Origin: Astropecten irregularis
Lineage: Eukaryota > Echinodermata > Asteroidea > Paxillosida > Astropectinidae
Direction of reading: 5' to 3'
DNA length: 64,000 bases
NCBI GenBank assembly: GCA_963971285.1
Contig: OZ020250.1
Span: 10,648,499 to 10,712,498, forward strand
The notes under the pieces were generated by a model, which was given only the letters and a program-made list of their open reading frames with translations, had not been told where the DNA came from and did not search any database. Positions 11,075 through 19,522 of the stretch are shown in pieces. A program made the position numbers and the translations under genes. Position 1 is the first letter of the stretch, and each line of letters begins with the position of its first letter.

Positions 11075-12055
11075 TGTCTTTTGGGGAAAGAATCATGATC
11101 AAAGCTCTTACCACTTTTAAATGACATGATGAGCTACTTCCTGTTTGACCGGAAGTAGAGGTCCCAGAGGTCAAGCAATGTTAAACAAATGAAAGCCCTT
11201 GTCTAACATTGACCTTTGCTGAAAGAATCATGATCATAGCTCTTACCACTTTTACATGAGAAGCTACTTCCTGTTTGACCGGAAGTTGAGGTCACAGAGG
11301 TCAAGCAATGTAACACAAATGAAAGACCTTGCCTAACATTGTCTATTGGTGAAAGAATCAAGATCATAGCTCTTACCACTTTTAAATGAGGAGCTACTTC
11401 CTGTTTGACCGGAAGTTGAGGTCACAGAGGTCAAGCAATGTAACACAAATGAAAGACCTTGCCTAACATTGTCTATTGGTGAAAGAATCAAGATCATAGC
11501 TCTTACCACTTTTAAATGAGGAGCTACTTCCTGTTTGACCGGAAGTAGAGGTCACAGAGGTCAAGCAGTGTGTCACAAAGAAAGACCCTGCCTAACAATC
11601 ACTTTTGGTGAAAGAATGAACTTAATATCTTAAACCGTTGATTTTTTGTTGATTTTTGAAGATTTTGATTATTAAATTTAAATTGCTTGTCACATGACAC
11701 CTGATGACGTCACAATGACGAAAAGTTTCGGGAGACAACTACCCTATATGGACTTTCTTCAGACCAAGTTTGGTTAAAATCGGCAATTTAAAAGTAGCCA
11801 AAGTGCCATCCAGAAAAAGTCTATGGTAACTCAAACGACAAGAAGAAGAAGAAGAAAAAAAAAAAAAATCAGAACAAAAACAATACCTTTTCCGTTGAAC
11901 ACGGAAAAGCCAAAAATCAGAACAAAAACAATACCTTTTCCGATAAAAATCGGAAAAGCCAAAAATCAGAACAAAAACAATACCTTTTCCGATAAAAATC
12001 GGAAAAGCCAATAAGAAAAACAAAAGCTGTTCCGCTGCATGCGAAACAGCTAATA
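11075..12055 (+). repeat. repeat family C, copy at 11-12 kb
   Basis: Four tandem units of about 130 bp (GAAAGAATCATGATC at 11086, 11221, 11351, 11481), each with an imperfect palindrome ACTTCC...TTTGACCGGAAGT. The third and fourth are nearly identical. Then comes a body with GATGACGTCACAATGACG and a TTCAGACCAAGTTTGG stretch, a GAAGAAG run and an A run. Three stem-loops of type TTTTCCG...CGGAAAA follow, spaced by CAAAAATCAGAACAAAAACA, and a related last one (AGCTGTTCCGC...GCGAAACAGCT, about 12025-12051). The same order of modules appears at 34792-35788 and, on the minus strand, at 58259-59218. Confidence 0.85.
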
Positions 12056-12091
12056 ACCAAAAAATTATCATTTTTATTTACACACTAAATT

Positions 12092-12119
12092 AAGCCACAT
12101 CCAAAATAGGATGTGGCTT
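12092..12119 (+). terminator. hairpin followed by T run
   Basis: A perfect 11-bp stem, AAGCCACATCC against GGATGTGGCTT, with a 6-base loop, runs straight into seven more T residues. It looks like an intrinsic terminator, but in animal DNA it may be only the end structure of a repeat. No gene runs into it. Confidence 0.35.
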
Positions 12120-12252
12120 TTTTTACGTCGTATGCATGTACACTACTCATATGCACTTGACAATGCACTAAAGGTTATTTACCTTAAGTGTATACACAAC
12201 ACTCGCTTGAAAAAACAGCCATTCAATGTCACGCGTGGTTGCTCCCAGCGTA

Positions 12253-12398
12253 AACAGGGTTTTTGTTATTCAAATTTCATTCATGACTGAACGTAGTGTA
12301 AAACGCTTAGTCATCTGCTGGCACAAAGGTCAAATTCCTAAAAGCGCTCGGGTTTGTTATTGAAATATAACGCATGACTGAACCTGTGTAAACCGTCA
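12253..12398. repeat. imperfect direct repeat
   Basis: GGGTTTTTGTTATTCAAAT...CATGACTGAACGTAGTGTAAAACG (from about 12258) is echoed by GGGTTTGTTATTGAAAT...CATGACTGAACCTGTGTAAACCG (from about 12350). It lies just left of the Polinton coding block and could be subterminal sequence of it. No matching inverted copy was found near 27.5 kb. Confidence 0.5.
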
Positions 12399-12509
12399 CA
12401 ATCACAGTCAAACACCCCTCAAAAATAGACTCGTCCTTTGTGTCGTCATCGTTGTTATTGCACCATTTCGAGTATAAGGTTTATCAATAAAAAAAACACG
12501 ATTTAAGTT

Positions 12510-12582
12510 GGGTCTGGGCGGTAGCCCAGTGGATAAGCTCGTCGGCTTGCAACCATGGGGTACCGGGTTCGAGGCACGGTCT
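12510..12582 (+). ncRNA. tRNA-like head of a SINE
   Basis: An A-box-like stretch TAGCCCAGTGGATAAGC (12522-12538) and a B-box-like GGGTTCGAGG (about 12565) are spaced as in RNA polymerase III promoters, with TTGCAAC in the anticodon-loop position. An A-rich tail follows from about 12600. Stem pairing is poor, so this is a tRNA-derived SINE head rather than a working tRNA. The SINE's 3' end is not defined. Confidence 0.5.
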
Positions 12583-12754
12583 GTAAAATTGAAATTAACA
12601 TAGAAAAAAAAGAAATAGAAAAATAGAAAAAGAAAAAAATGTTTCTCGTTGAATATTTGGTGGGTATTTAATAAGAAACATTAAAAACAAAATACCTTTC
12701 ATAAAAAAACAAGAAAAAAAAACCTTTAAACTTTGAACTCGGTACCCCAAAAAA

Positions 12755-12780
12755 GGGGGTCAACAGCTTTGTTGACCCCC
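12755..12780. other. perfect hairpin
   Basis: GGGGGTCAAC and GTTGACCCCC form a 10-bp stem around AGCTTT, followed by TTT. It lies at the left edge of the Polinton block and resembles the hairpin at 16531-16555 in design, though not in sequence. Confidence 0.5.
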
Positions 12781-12923
12781 TTTGATGAGTTTGAGGCATA
12801 AAGCCCAGGCCCTTTACGCTCTTTATAAAAACGCCCACGCATTGTGAGTAAAGTATTGGGTGAAAAACAATGATTCAGTAAAAAAAAAATAATAATAATT
12901 AATTTTGTATATAAAAAATATAA

Positions 12924-13355
12924 ATGGATGAGATAGATATGTGTAATCACAACATCATGATCGACGAGGCTAAAGACGAGTATTATTGCGACAAGTGTGG
13001 ATTAATTATAGGTTATAGTCTCATGGATTATTCTACGGAAAATATTAATGGAAAGTATAATCAGAGATTTTTTTACAAAAAAACAAAGGCTTCTATAGTA
13101 AAAAAAGTCTTTGATAAATTAAACATTCAATACCAAATGTGTGACCTTAAACTCATCGAGTTTAAATTAAAACAAATATTAAAGGGGAAAATATCTAGGG
13201 GTCATCCACTCAGGTCGTTAATGGCAGTATGTTATCTAAAAAACGTTTCAAACGTAACCCAAGAAACAGTACAAAAGTTATTTCAAGTAGAATTAAAATA
13301 TTTTAATCAAGCGTTAAAAAGATACAACGAAACTTTTAAAGAGGAGGAGCTGTAG
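12924..13355 (+). CDS. TFIIB-like protein of the Polinton
   Basis: 143 residues. The start ATG at 12924 follows TTTTGTATATAAAAAATATAA. The N-terminus has a compact zinc-ribbon pattern, Cys7-x-His9-x12-Cys22-x2-Cys25 followed by GLIIG, as in TFIIB and archaeal TFB. The C-terminal half (about residues 90-140) carries RGHPLRSLMAVCYLKN, then VTQETVQKLFQV and a basic end, which resembles the last helices of a TFIIB cyclin fold (R-x-P...A-A-x-Y...I-x-x-x...v-s). It is much shorter than cellular TFIIB (about 300), with room for one cyclin repeat at most. The likely role is recruiting RNA polymerase to the element's own promoters. This is inferred from fold-like patterns only. It could instead be another zinc-ribbon/helical DNA-binding protein. 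Confidence 0.6.
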   Translation: MDEIDMCNHNIMIDEAKDEYYCDKCGLIIGYSLMDYSTENINGKYNQRFFYKKTKASIVKKVFDKLNIQYQMCDLKLIEFKLKQILKGKISRGHPLRSLMAVCYLKNVSNVTQETVQKLFQVELKYFNQALKRYNETFKEEEL

Positions 13356-13433
13356 GGGTAACTCTCGCTTGACTTTCTTTATAACTCGGAGGTTTACTCT
13401 CATCGTTTTTAAACGACTTTGTCAAACTTAAAC

Positions 13434-14105
13434 TTAATCTCCAAGTTTTTTCATAAGCTCTTTTTTTTCTTTGGCGAGTAAATCACTCGCCATCGCTTTA
13501 GCCTTTTCTTCAACTTGTCGTTCAAATTAAACTTTATTTAAATGTTTAGCTTCTTCTAACTTTGTAGAAGTTTTTAATCTTATTTTTTCTTTCAAGTCGT
13601 TAAATTTTTTAAGTTCTGACGTAATTAATACAAATTCTTCGTGAGAAATATCACCATCTTCGATGGCCTTTGACACGTATTCATCTATCGTGTTTAACTT
13701 TGCATCTGCTAAAATTTTAATCTGATCGTGTTTTTTACTCTTTACCGTTAATTTTTTACTTGCGTATTTAAGTACCGCGTAAAATCCAAAGGCACCTATG
13801 CTAGCCCCCTCTAAGACTAAGCCAATTGGGGCACTAATAACACCCATTAGTGCGGGGATCCCTATCGCGGCTGCAGTGACCCCCAGTACTTCAACCCCGT
13901 GTTCTACATATTGAATCGCAGAGATCCACCTTTTTAACTTTTTAAAAGAAACCTCGCGCGAGTTTCTTTCTTTACAGATTTGAGATTTAATCTCTTCAAT
14001 TTTTTGAAGTCGATAAATTTTAGTTTCGTCTTTAATATCATCACCGCTGTTTAAGTTTAGATTAGGATATAAAGGTTTTATTTCATTTACATTAACGGCT
14101 GCCAT
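13434..14105 (-). CDS. Polinton membrane protein of unknown role
   Basis: Part of the Polinton fossil. Reading from the ATG at 14105: a polar N-terminus, a basic helix, then hydrophobic stretches (GVEVLGVTAAAIGIPALMG and the segment after it, about residues 70-115), then charged helices. The layout suggests a protein with one helical hairpin in the membrane. Similar proteins recur beside capsid genes in Polintons as far as I recall, but no function is known to me. The promoter word CTTATATATTAAAAAT lies directly upstream. Confidence 0.55.
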
Positions 14106-14126
14106 ATTTTTAATATATAAGCGTTT

Positions 14127-15317
14127 TTAAATTATTTCACATTCGATTAAAATCCCCGCGCCTTTGTTATTGATGATTTTTCCTTCCTCGTTTTTAATTG
14201 AAAAGGCAAGTTTATCAATTTTACCGTTTTTTAATGTTTTTCCAACGTGAGTTTGGCTCGTTTGGCTCGTGTGATAAAATGATAACACATTTGAAGGAAA
14301 CCCATTGTAAAAATTATCACTCGTGTTTAACTGCTCGCAATGAATAAACGTAATGTTAAATGGGTTAATATCGTAATCACCCTTATAAATGACATTTGGG
14401 ATTAACCTTCCTTTAGGTAAATTGAGCAAATTAGAAACTTCTCGGTTTAAACGTAGATTAAGGTTTATATCAGTGACCCTTAAGGTCACCGTTTTACTTT
14501 CTCTATAGACTTTAAAGCTCACACCCGGTATCGTGTTTATCAATGACTCAAACCAATCGATACCATAAAATCCAGGTAAAATAATGATGCTTCCTGATTT
14601 GCCCTCGGGCAAAGCCGTAACCTCACTCACCGGATGTAGTGCATTTACGATTTGCTCTTTATGTCCTAAAACAACGAGGCTGTTTTTAATTTGTGGTAAA
14701 CGCATATTTTCTGTTTTTTCTTGATTGTCATTGTTGTATCCATATCGAAGTAAATCTGCGGCTAATACTTGGCCTTCTATGATATATTCTATTCTTTTAT
14801 TTAATAAATGTATTACATAGTTAACTTCATTTTGTAATTCATCATCAAGTCTATCCCTAGATGATTCTAGGGTTCGTTTTCGTTGTCTGAGGACCTGTAT
14901 TTCTTCTTGTATTTTTATTTCCACTTCGTTAAGAATTCCAGTATCATATCCGTCAAACATCCGTCTAATAATGCGTGTTATGACTTCTTCTCGGCTTTGT
15001 TGAATTTCTTCGGTTGTCATCGATAAACGAAATTGATTCATTATCTCAGGGGTCAGTTCTAATGGCTTTGTCTGTGGTTGTGAGCTTTCATCAGTTTGTC
15101 TATTGTCTCTAGGCCTACCGTTAGTATAAGCGGGTTGCCCATCTATCTCCTTTTCCCAAGTAATCTCACTGGATTTAGTTATGTTAAAATAGCCTACCGT
15201 TAACGCGAGATTTTTAACGCGAATTTGTTTTGAGCCATCTAAATTATCAATCACCTCTTGCAATTTAAACGTTTGTTCGTTTTTTGTCAAATAAAATGTG
15301 TGTTGTATTCCACTCAT
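14127..15317 (-). CDS. probable penton/fibre-like surface protein of the Polinton
   Basis: 396 residues. The N-terminal third starts MSGIQHTFYLTKNE. The middle is a charged helical region (about residues 95-200). The C-terminal half reads like a beta sandwich and ends with a pattern (HCEQLNTSDN, NGFPSNVLSFYHT, DKLAFSIKNEEG, GAGILIECEII) that resembles the C-terminal strands of minor capsid/penton proteins in Polintons. The assignment rests on that pattern and on position among capsid genes. It is divergent from the plus-strand gene at 15357 across a 39-base gap holding TATA-like words for both. Confidence 0.5.
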   Translation of the reverse strand: MSGIQHTFYLTKNEQTFKLQEVIDNLDGSKQIRVKNLALTVGYFNITKSSEITWEKEIDGQPAYTNGRPRDNRQTDESSQPQTKPLELTPEIMNQFRLSMTTEEIQQSREEVITRIIRRMFDGYDTGILNEVEIKIQEEIQVLRQRKRTLESSRDRLDDELQNEVNYVIHLLNKRIEYIIEGQVLAADLLRYGYNNDNQEKTENMRLPQIKNSLVVLGHKEQIVNALHPVSEVTALPEGKSGSIIILPGFYGIDWFESLINTIPGVSFKVYRESKTVTLRVTDINLNLRLNREVSNLLNLPKGRLIPNVIYKGDYDINPFNITFIHCEQLNTSDNFYNGFPSNVLSFYHTSQTSQTHVGKTLKNGKIDKLAFSIKNEEGKIINNKGAGILIECEII

Positions 15318-15356
15318 TCTTACTCTACTTTTATTATAAAAAGACTTATATTATAA
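15318..15356. promoter_or_regulatory. two-way promoter gap
   Basis: The gap between two divergent starts holds GACTTATATTATAA just before the plus-strand ATG and TATAATAAAAG for the minus-strand gene. Both resemble the TTATATA word found before other Polinton genes. Confidence 0.55.
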
Positions 15357-16498
15357 ATGGGAAACTCTTTAGGCGCTTTAGCTATTATCGTCAATAAAAA
15401 GCATACTTTTTTTGTACAATTTAAAGATATGTCAACCGCGTATAAATTACCACGCGTTAAAACAGACGAAGCGATCGCACGATGGCAAACCAACCCTTTG
15501 TCCTTTTATCAAAACCAATTCAACTTTGCGATTTATTGTGCCACGACCGCGTGTGGAGTAGGTCTTGACCTCCTCCACAATAAAAACCAATATATTTCAT
15601 CGCTGTTTCATTTTCACGTGTATTATACTATACGAAAAATATTTTATAATTTGGTAGCACCTATACCTGGTGATGATGTATTTAACGCGTTAAATAACCG
15701 TTATGATACGAGAGCTTTTACGGACACGTGCCGCGTATTTGGAATCGATCGAAGCAAGTCTTTTAAACAAACGAGAGATACGACCTCAAACGGTTTGGGT
15801 ACTGCTACGACTTGGGTGTAAACTACGGTACGTATGCAGGCTCAACTTTTATGGGATTTGGTTTAATGGATCCACCAAAAGGATCGGGTCACGCGAGTAC
15901 CTATACGGTCACTTGGCTTGAACAATCCAATAATGTTTTAGGTGCTTGGACAGACTTTATTTCAAAGACGAGTTCTTTTACCGATGTTGGAATTACAAAA
16001 ATTAACGAATCGATTAGGGCTTACGTGTACGCGCTTTTAGGTGCACAAGCACAAACAAAAACCAGTGCATTAACCCCGGGAACCGGTTTAGATGCGCAGC
16101 ATCAGTTTGTTACCATCGTAGAAAGTCTTATTAATAGCGAACCAGATTTAGAGCAGAGTATCAATCAATTTCAAGATTCACTGCAGTATGCTAAAACTCC
16201 ACTCAACTTTGTCGTAAGACCCGGGCTATACCTCATTCCGTCAGATATGGATTTAAGGGTAGGCATACACGATGGTTACAATAATAACTTGCAAATTGCA
16301 CCTTTAACCGCTAAACCGGGATTTCAACCAACCTTAAACGCTCCGATACAAGTTGATGACTTTGATCCTCAGGCAACCCTTGAACCCAAACCCACTCAAG
16401 AACCAACAGAAGAACCTACACCACGTTTATCACCTACACCTAAAACCTCAGTTGCAATCATTGTGATAGGAGTTTTAGTCTACAAAATGTTGACTTAG
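15357..16498 (+). CDS. Polinton structural/membrane protein region, unknown role
   Basis: Part of the Polinton fossil. It starts at ATG 15357 (MGNSLGALAIIVNKK). Text with aromatic and glycine residues (FMGFGLMDPPKGSG) is followed by a helical region. Near the right end a Pro/Thr/Glu-rich linker (PTQEPTEEPTPRLSPTP) leads into one hydrophobic span, VAIIVIGVLVYKML, so the product is likely anchored by its tail. I do not recognise the family. It converges on the minus-strand gene at 16590, with a strong hairpin between them. Confidence 0.5.
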
Positions 16499-16530
16499 AA
16501 AAATATAAATATTTAAACAAACAAAAAATA

Positions 16531-16555
16531 CCCCAAGCTCCAAAAGAGCTTGGGG
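16531..16555. terminator. GC-rich hairpin plus T run between convergent Polinton genes
   Basis: CCCCAAGCTC and GAGCTTGGGG form a perfect 10-bp stem around a CAAAA loop. After GTTA a run of 13 T follows (16561). It sits between the stops of the genes at 15357-16498 and 16590-17940. In form it is like a bacterial intrinsic terminator. In Polinton-like and large DNA viruses, hairpins between convergent genes are known as transcript end signals. Function here is inferred. Confidence 0.6.
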
Positions 16556-16589
16556 GTTATTTTTTTTTTTTATTTGTTAAAAAACAAAA

Positions 16590-17940
16590 CTACCAATTAT
16601 TTTTTATATAAGCAATAATTAAAGCACCTGCACCTATAAATAAAGCCCACACGTGTTCTGCTAGCCAGCCAACTGATTTAATTAAAACATTTAGTAACCA
16701 ACTTATGACGCTACCAATGACCCCCGGCAGCGCACCTAATGCAGCTAACCCTAATTTTTTCAAAGCGTTTGCTAAGTTTTCCAAGTGCTTGTGTACCCAC
16801 TCTTTGATGCCACCTCCTGATGGTGGCTCAGGTTTAGGCGCGGGTGGCTCTGATGTTGGGATACCTACGCCTCTAACGGCTGCTACCACCGAGCTTACCA
16901 GTGTGCTGATGGCCATAGAAATTGCTGGTAAAATACTCGCGATCGTGACACCTTGCTCTTTAAATAAAAACTTAATTTTTCTCTAAGCGTTACATCACTG
17001 TCTAACATTATATTGATTGTTTCTTTGACGCGATTGATTTGAGATTTTATTTTATCTGATTCTCTAATGATATTATTAGACCTTTCTCGTATTTCAATGT
17101 TTATATTTTCTAACTCTTCTGTGAGTGATCCTATTTGTTCTTCATCTTCTGCTTTTTTTGCTTCGTTTAATTCTTTTCTAACTCTTTCTTTTGTCTCATT
17201 TAACTCAGTTAGCTTTGTTTGTTCCAATAATAAATTTGCTTTAAGCGATTGTAATGTTTTGTCTAAACCGCGTAGCTCTCTGATATTAAATTCACTTTGT
17301 TCATCAATGTTGGTTTCTTGTTCGAGTTCTTCTATAACATTACTCGTTTGATCAGCTGCTTGTGATAAATCTTGTAAGGGTATGTTTTCACTTTGAATAT
17401 TAGTTAAAAATGTACTTGCTTGTTGAAGCGCTGCGCTTGCTTCTTTTTTTCGTTTTGATGTTGTAAAATCAACAACTCCTAAATCGTCTCGCATAAAAAG
17501 AGTTCTATTTGTAATTCTTTTATCTTTTGTTCTAGAATATATTGTACTCACAGAAGCAATTTTTTATGATCATTTTCCAACGTTAATTTTATTTTAATTC
17601 CATCTTTTTTGTAATATATTCCATCCATTTCAAATCTAAAGTTTTCGCGTTGAATTAAATCAAAAGTTTTATAACCTTCACTTCTTATGCTAGCATACAA
17701 ATTATCAATGTACTGATTTTGAAGTTGAAACGAGAGATAAACATTTTCACCATTACGAAGAGCGCTTAATTCTTCTTGTTGTTCTTGTGTACCACCACCT
17801 CGTAAATTATTTAATCTAGCTAGATTTTCTTCAGTATCGAGTTCGGTATCATCATAAATGGGGTTGTTAAATTGTTGATCGTCTTTATCTTCTGTTTCAT
17901 TTAACAGGGGATCAGTCTCTTTATAATCAAATGTATCCAT
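16590..17940 (-). CDS. Polinton coiled-coil/membrane virion protein region
   Basis: Part of the Polinton fossil. From the ATG at 17940: an acidic N-terminus, then NNLRGGGT, which fits the adenovirus-protease type of cleavage site (L-x-G-G/x). Next come a domain with aromatic residues, a long Glu/Lys/Leu-rich coiled coil, a Pro-rich linker (PPAPKPEPPSGGG) and amphipathic to hydrophobic helices (ALPGVIGSVISWLLNVL and VWALFIGAGALIIAYI). A membrane-active virion protein comparable in role to adenovirus pVI is possible but unproven. The promoter word GTGTATATATAATAAATAAT precedes the ATG. Confidence 0.5.
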
Positions 17941-17968
17941 CTTTGATTATTTATTATATATACACATT

Positions 17969-18223
17969 TTAAACTGTAGGTTTATTTATAATACTACCCG
18001 GTAAGATTCCCTGTGTGACCAGCCACTGTTGCGTTGCTAAAGAACCTCCGACTAATGCGGTTAGTTTAGCCGCATCTTCTACGCTAAGCCTATCTAAATC
18101 AGGCGATTTAATTTTGAGTAATTTTTTACTTACCATCGAGTATCCCATGGTTATGAGGCTTAACACTGCACCATGATAAACTGTGTTTGCTATTCCGTTT
18201 ATATCAATATTTGTATTTGCCAT
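17969..18223 (-). CDS. small Polinton membrane protein (84 aa)
   Basis: Starts MANTNIDINGIANTVYHG; a hydrophobic helix (AVLSLITMGYSMVS) and a second weak one (AAKLTALVGGSLATQQWLV) flank a short charged loop, and the end is GILPGSIINKPTV. Proteins with the TVYHG...GY start and a QG(V/I)(I/L)P-type tail are, as I recall, common in Polintons. Their function is unknown. The promoter word AACTTATATAGTAAGA ends right at the ATG. Confidence 0.65.
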   Translation of the reverse strand: MANTNIDINGIANTVYHGAVLSLITMGYSMVSKKLLKIKSPDLDRLSVEDAAKLTALVGGSLATQQWLVTQGILPGSIINKPTV

Positions 18224-18252
18224 TCTTACTATATAAGTTTTTAAAATTTAAA
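18224..18252 (-). promoter_or_regulatory. TATA-like word before the 84-aa gene
   Basis: On the minus strand the text is TTTAAAAACTTATATAG followed by TAAGA and ATG. It shares TTTAAAAA...CTTATATA with 14106-14134 and 21407-21445. Confidence 0.6.
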
Positions 18253-18363
18253 TTAGTTTCTCTTTTTTAAAGATTGATAAAAGGGGAAGCCAATGGTGAC
18301 TGCTGCTATTAAAACACAAATATAAACTGCGGCGGCAATATCATTTACGGTTGTTTCATCCAT
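18253..18363 (-). CDS. 36-residue membrane microprotein of the Polinton
   Basis: ATG at 18363, stop at 18253-18255. The product starts MDETTVNDIAAAVYICVLIA, continues hydrophobic (AVTIGFPFY) and ends with a basic tail QSLKKRN, so it is a single-span protein with a cytosolic basic tail. It has its own promoter word (TGTTTATATATTAAAA) directly before the ATG and fills the gap between two other small genes exactly, which argues that it is real. Confidence 0.65.
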   Translation of the reverse strand: MDETTVNDIAAAVYICVLIAAVTIGFPFYQSLKKRN

Positions 18364-18388
18364 TTTTAATATATAAACATTTAAAAAA
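18364..18388 (-). promoter_or_regulatory. TATA-like word before the 36-aa gene
   Basis: On the minus strand TTTAAATGTTTATATATTAA stands directly before AAATG. It fits the shared pattern and overlaps the stop of the gene to its right. Confidence 0.6.
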
Positions 18389-18796
18389 TCAATCCATTAA
18401 AAGTTCTTCGGGTTGACTCTGTGGTAGACTTGGTTTTGTTATTTGAATAGGTTTAGAGTTTTCTGGTGATTTGTTTAATGATTTATACAATAAAAAACCT
18501 ATACCGCCTACTAAAATTAAACCGCCAACATAAAGTAATCTCGAATCAGGGATGTTTTGAATAATCTCCGACTCCGACTCTTCTGTTTTCATTTTAGCTA
18601 ATTGCTCTTTCATTTTTTTATTATGTTCTGCCAGGCGTTTACCTTGTTCAACGCGTTTAGCGTTTTTAGGTTTTACGGTTTGTTTTTTAGTTACTTGGGT
18701 CACTGGGGTTGTTGGTATCGGTGTTGGTGCTGCTGGTGCTGTTGTTGAGGGTGCTGTTGGTAAAGCTTGCTCCTTCTCCTGATGCATAGTTGTCAT
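18389..18796 (-). CDS. basic, tail-anchored Polinton protein (135 aa)
   Basis: ATG at 18796. A Thr/Pro/Ala-rich start leads to a basic helix (KPKNAKRVEQGKRLAEHNKK, about residues 42-61), a charged stretch, one membrane span (LLYVGGLILVGGIGFLLY, about 86-103) and a polar tail. The KRVxxGKRLAExN motif recurs in Polinton proteins as far as I recall, and its role is unknown. It has its own promoter word (TACTTATATAATAAATAA) inside the end of the upstream gene, and the two genes overlap by 110 bases in different frames. Confidence 0.6.
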   Translation of the reverse strand: MTTMHQEKEQALPTAPSTTAPAAPTPIPTTPVTQVTKKQTVKPKNAKRVEQGKRLAEHNKKMKEQLAKMKTEESESEIIQNIPDSRLLYVGGLILVGGIGFLLYKSLNKSPENSKPIQITKPSLPQSQPEELLMD

Positions 18797-19301
18797 TTGA
18801 ATTATTTATTATATAAGTATTTTTATTTGTTGTAGATTTGTTAAAGTTTAAATGTTTTGTGGTAATAAGTGTTGCTATCAAAGGTGATAGATAGACACCA
18901 TATTTGTAACAAACCTCACTAAGTGCATAAGCTAAGCTATTACTAATGATAGGATCGTTATTTAAATCATTGGTTAAATTTTCCTCAGAATTTAAGCTAA
19001 TTCTAATTCCTAAAATATCAGCCGGAGTTGCTAAACCTATAGCTCGTGCATACAAACTCAAAATTGAGTTACCCACTGTAGCTACCACTTCTTTACCGAA
19101 TTTAACTTGATACCGGTTAAATAATTTTTCTTGATCTGCAGGTGTTAGTGCTTCTATGTCTTTGATGGTGTATTCTTTACCTAAATATTTTTTTGAATCA
19201 CCTGCTGCAACTATACCACAAAGTCGATCTTTATAACTACTGTCGTTTGTTGTTGAAGGTGTATTTACATCGCTATTTATAATTGTTGTCAAGTCGTTCA
19301 T
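18687..19301 (-). CDS. Polinton protein of unknown role (204 aa)
   Basis: The ATG at 19301 is chosen (MNDLTTIINSDVN); a longer reading from TTG would run through the promoter word. A folded core (KKYLGKEYTIKDIEAL, QEKLFNRYQVKFG, PIISNSLAYALSEVCYKYG, LSPLIATLITTKHLNF) is followed by a Ser/Thr/Asn-rich tail. The (D/N)PIIS...YKxG...LxPL pattern recurs in Polintons as far as I recall, with no known function. The promoter word GTTATATAGTAAA lies directly upstream. Confidence 0.6.
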   Translation of the reverse strand: MNDLTTIINSDVNTPSTTNDSSYKDRLCGIVAAGDSKKYLGKEYTIKDIEALTPADQEKLFNRYQVKFGKEVVATVGNSILSLYARAIGLATPADILGIRISLNSEENLTNDLNNDPIISNSLAYALSEVCYKYGVYLSPLIATLITTKHLNFNKSTTNKNTYIINNSNDNYASGEGASFTNSTLNNSTSSTNTDTNNPSDPSN

Positions 19302-19522
19302 TTTACTATATAACAACTTATAAATTTTGTTAAAGCAAAATAAATTATAACATAAGTATAGCTTAAGTATAAAGTGATAACAAACTTAATAATAACATCA
19401 ACGTATTGTAGCATTGGTGTTTTTTATTTATAACAAAATTATAAATTGCTATAAATAACTTGATAGGTAGTTATTAGCAAATTTTTAACAAAATACAACA
19501 AATGATAACAAAAATTAGGTTG
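19302..19522. promoter_or_regulatory. very AT-rich gap
   Basis: This gap is almost only A and T, with repeated ATAACAAA and TATAAATT words. Its right-hand neighbour is the ATPase end and its left-hand neighbour the promoter of the 204-aa gene. It is the longest non-coding gap among the minus-strand virion genes. It could be a regulatory or easily melted region, but no specific site is recognised. Confidence 0.4.

Noticed and set aside
11823-12071. Open frames on both strands across the GGAAAAGCC hairpins
   Set aside because: Regular spacing of the stem-loops keeps frames open; the sequence is the end module of repeat family C.
12510-12582. Functional tRNA gene
   Set aside because: The A-box and B-box words are present, but the acceptor and anticodon stems do not pair well and an A-rich tail follows, so a SINE head is more likely.
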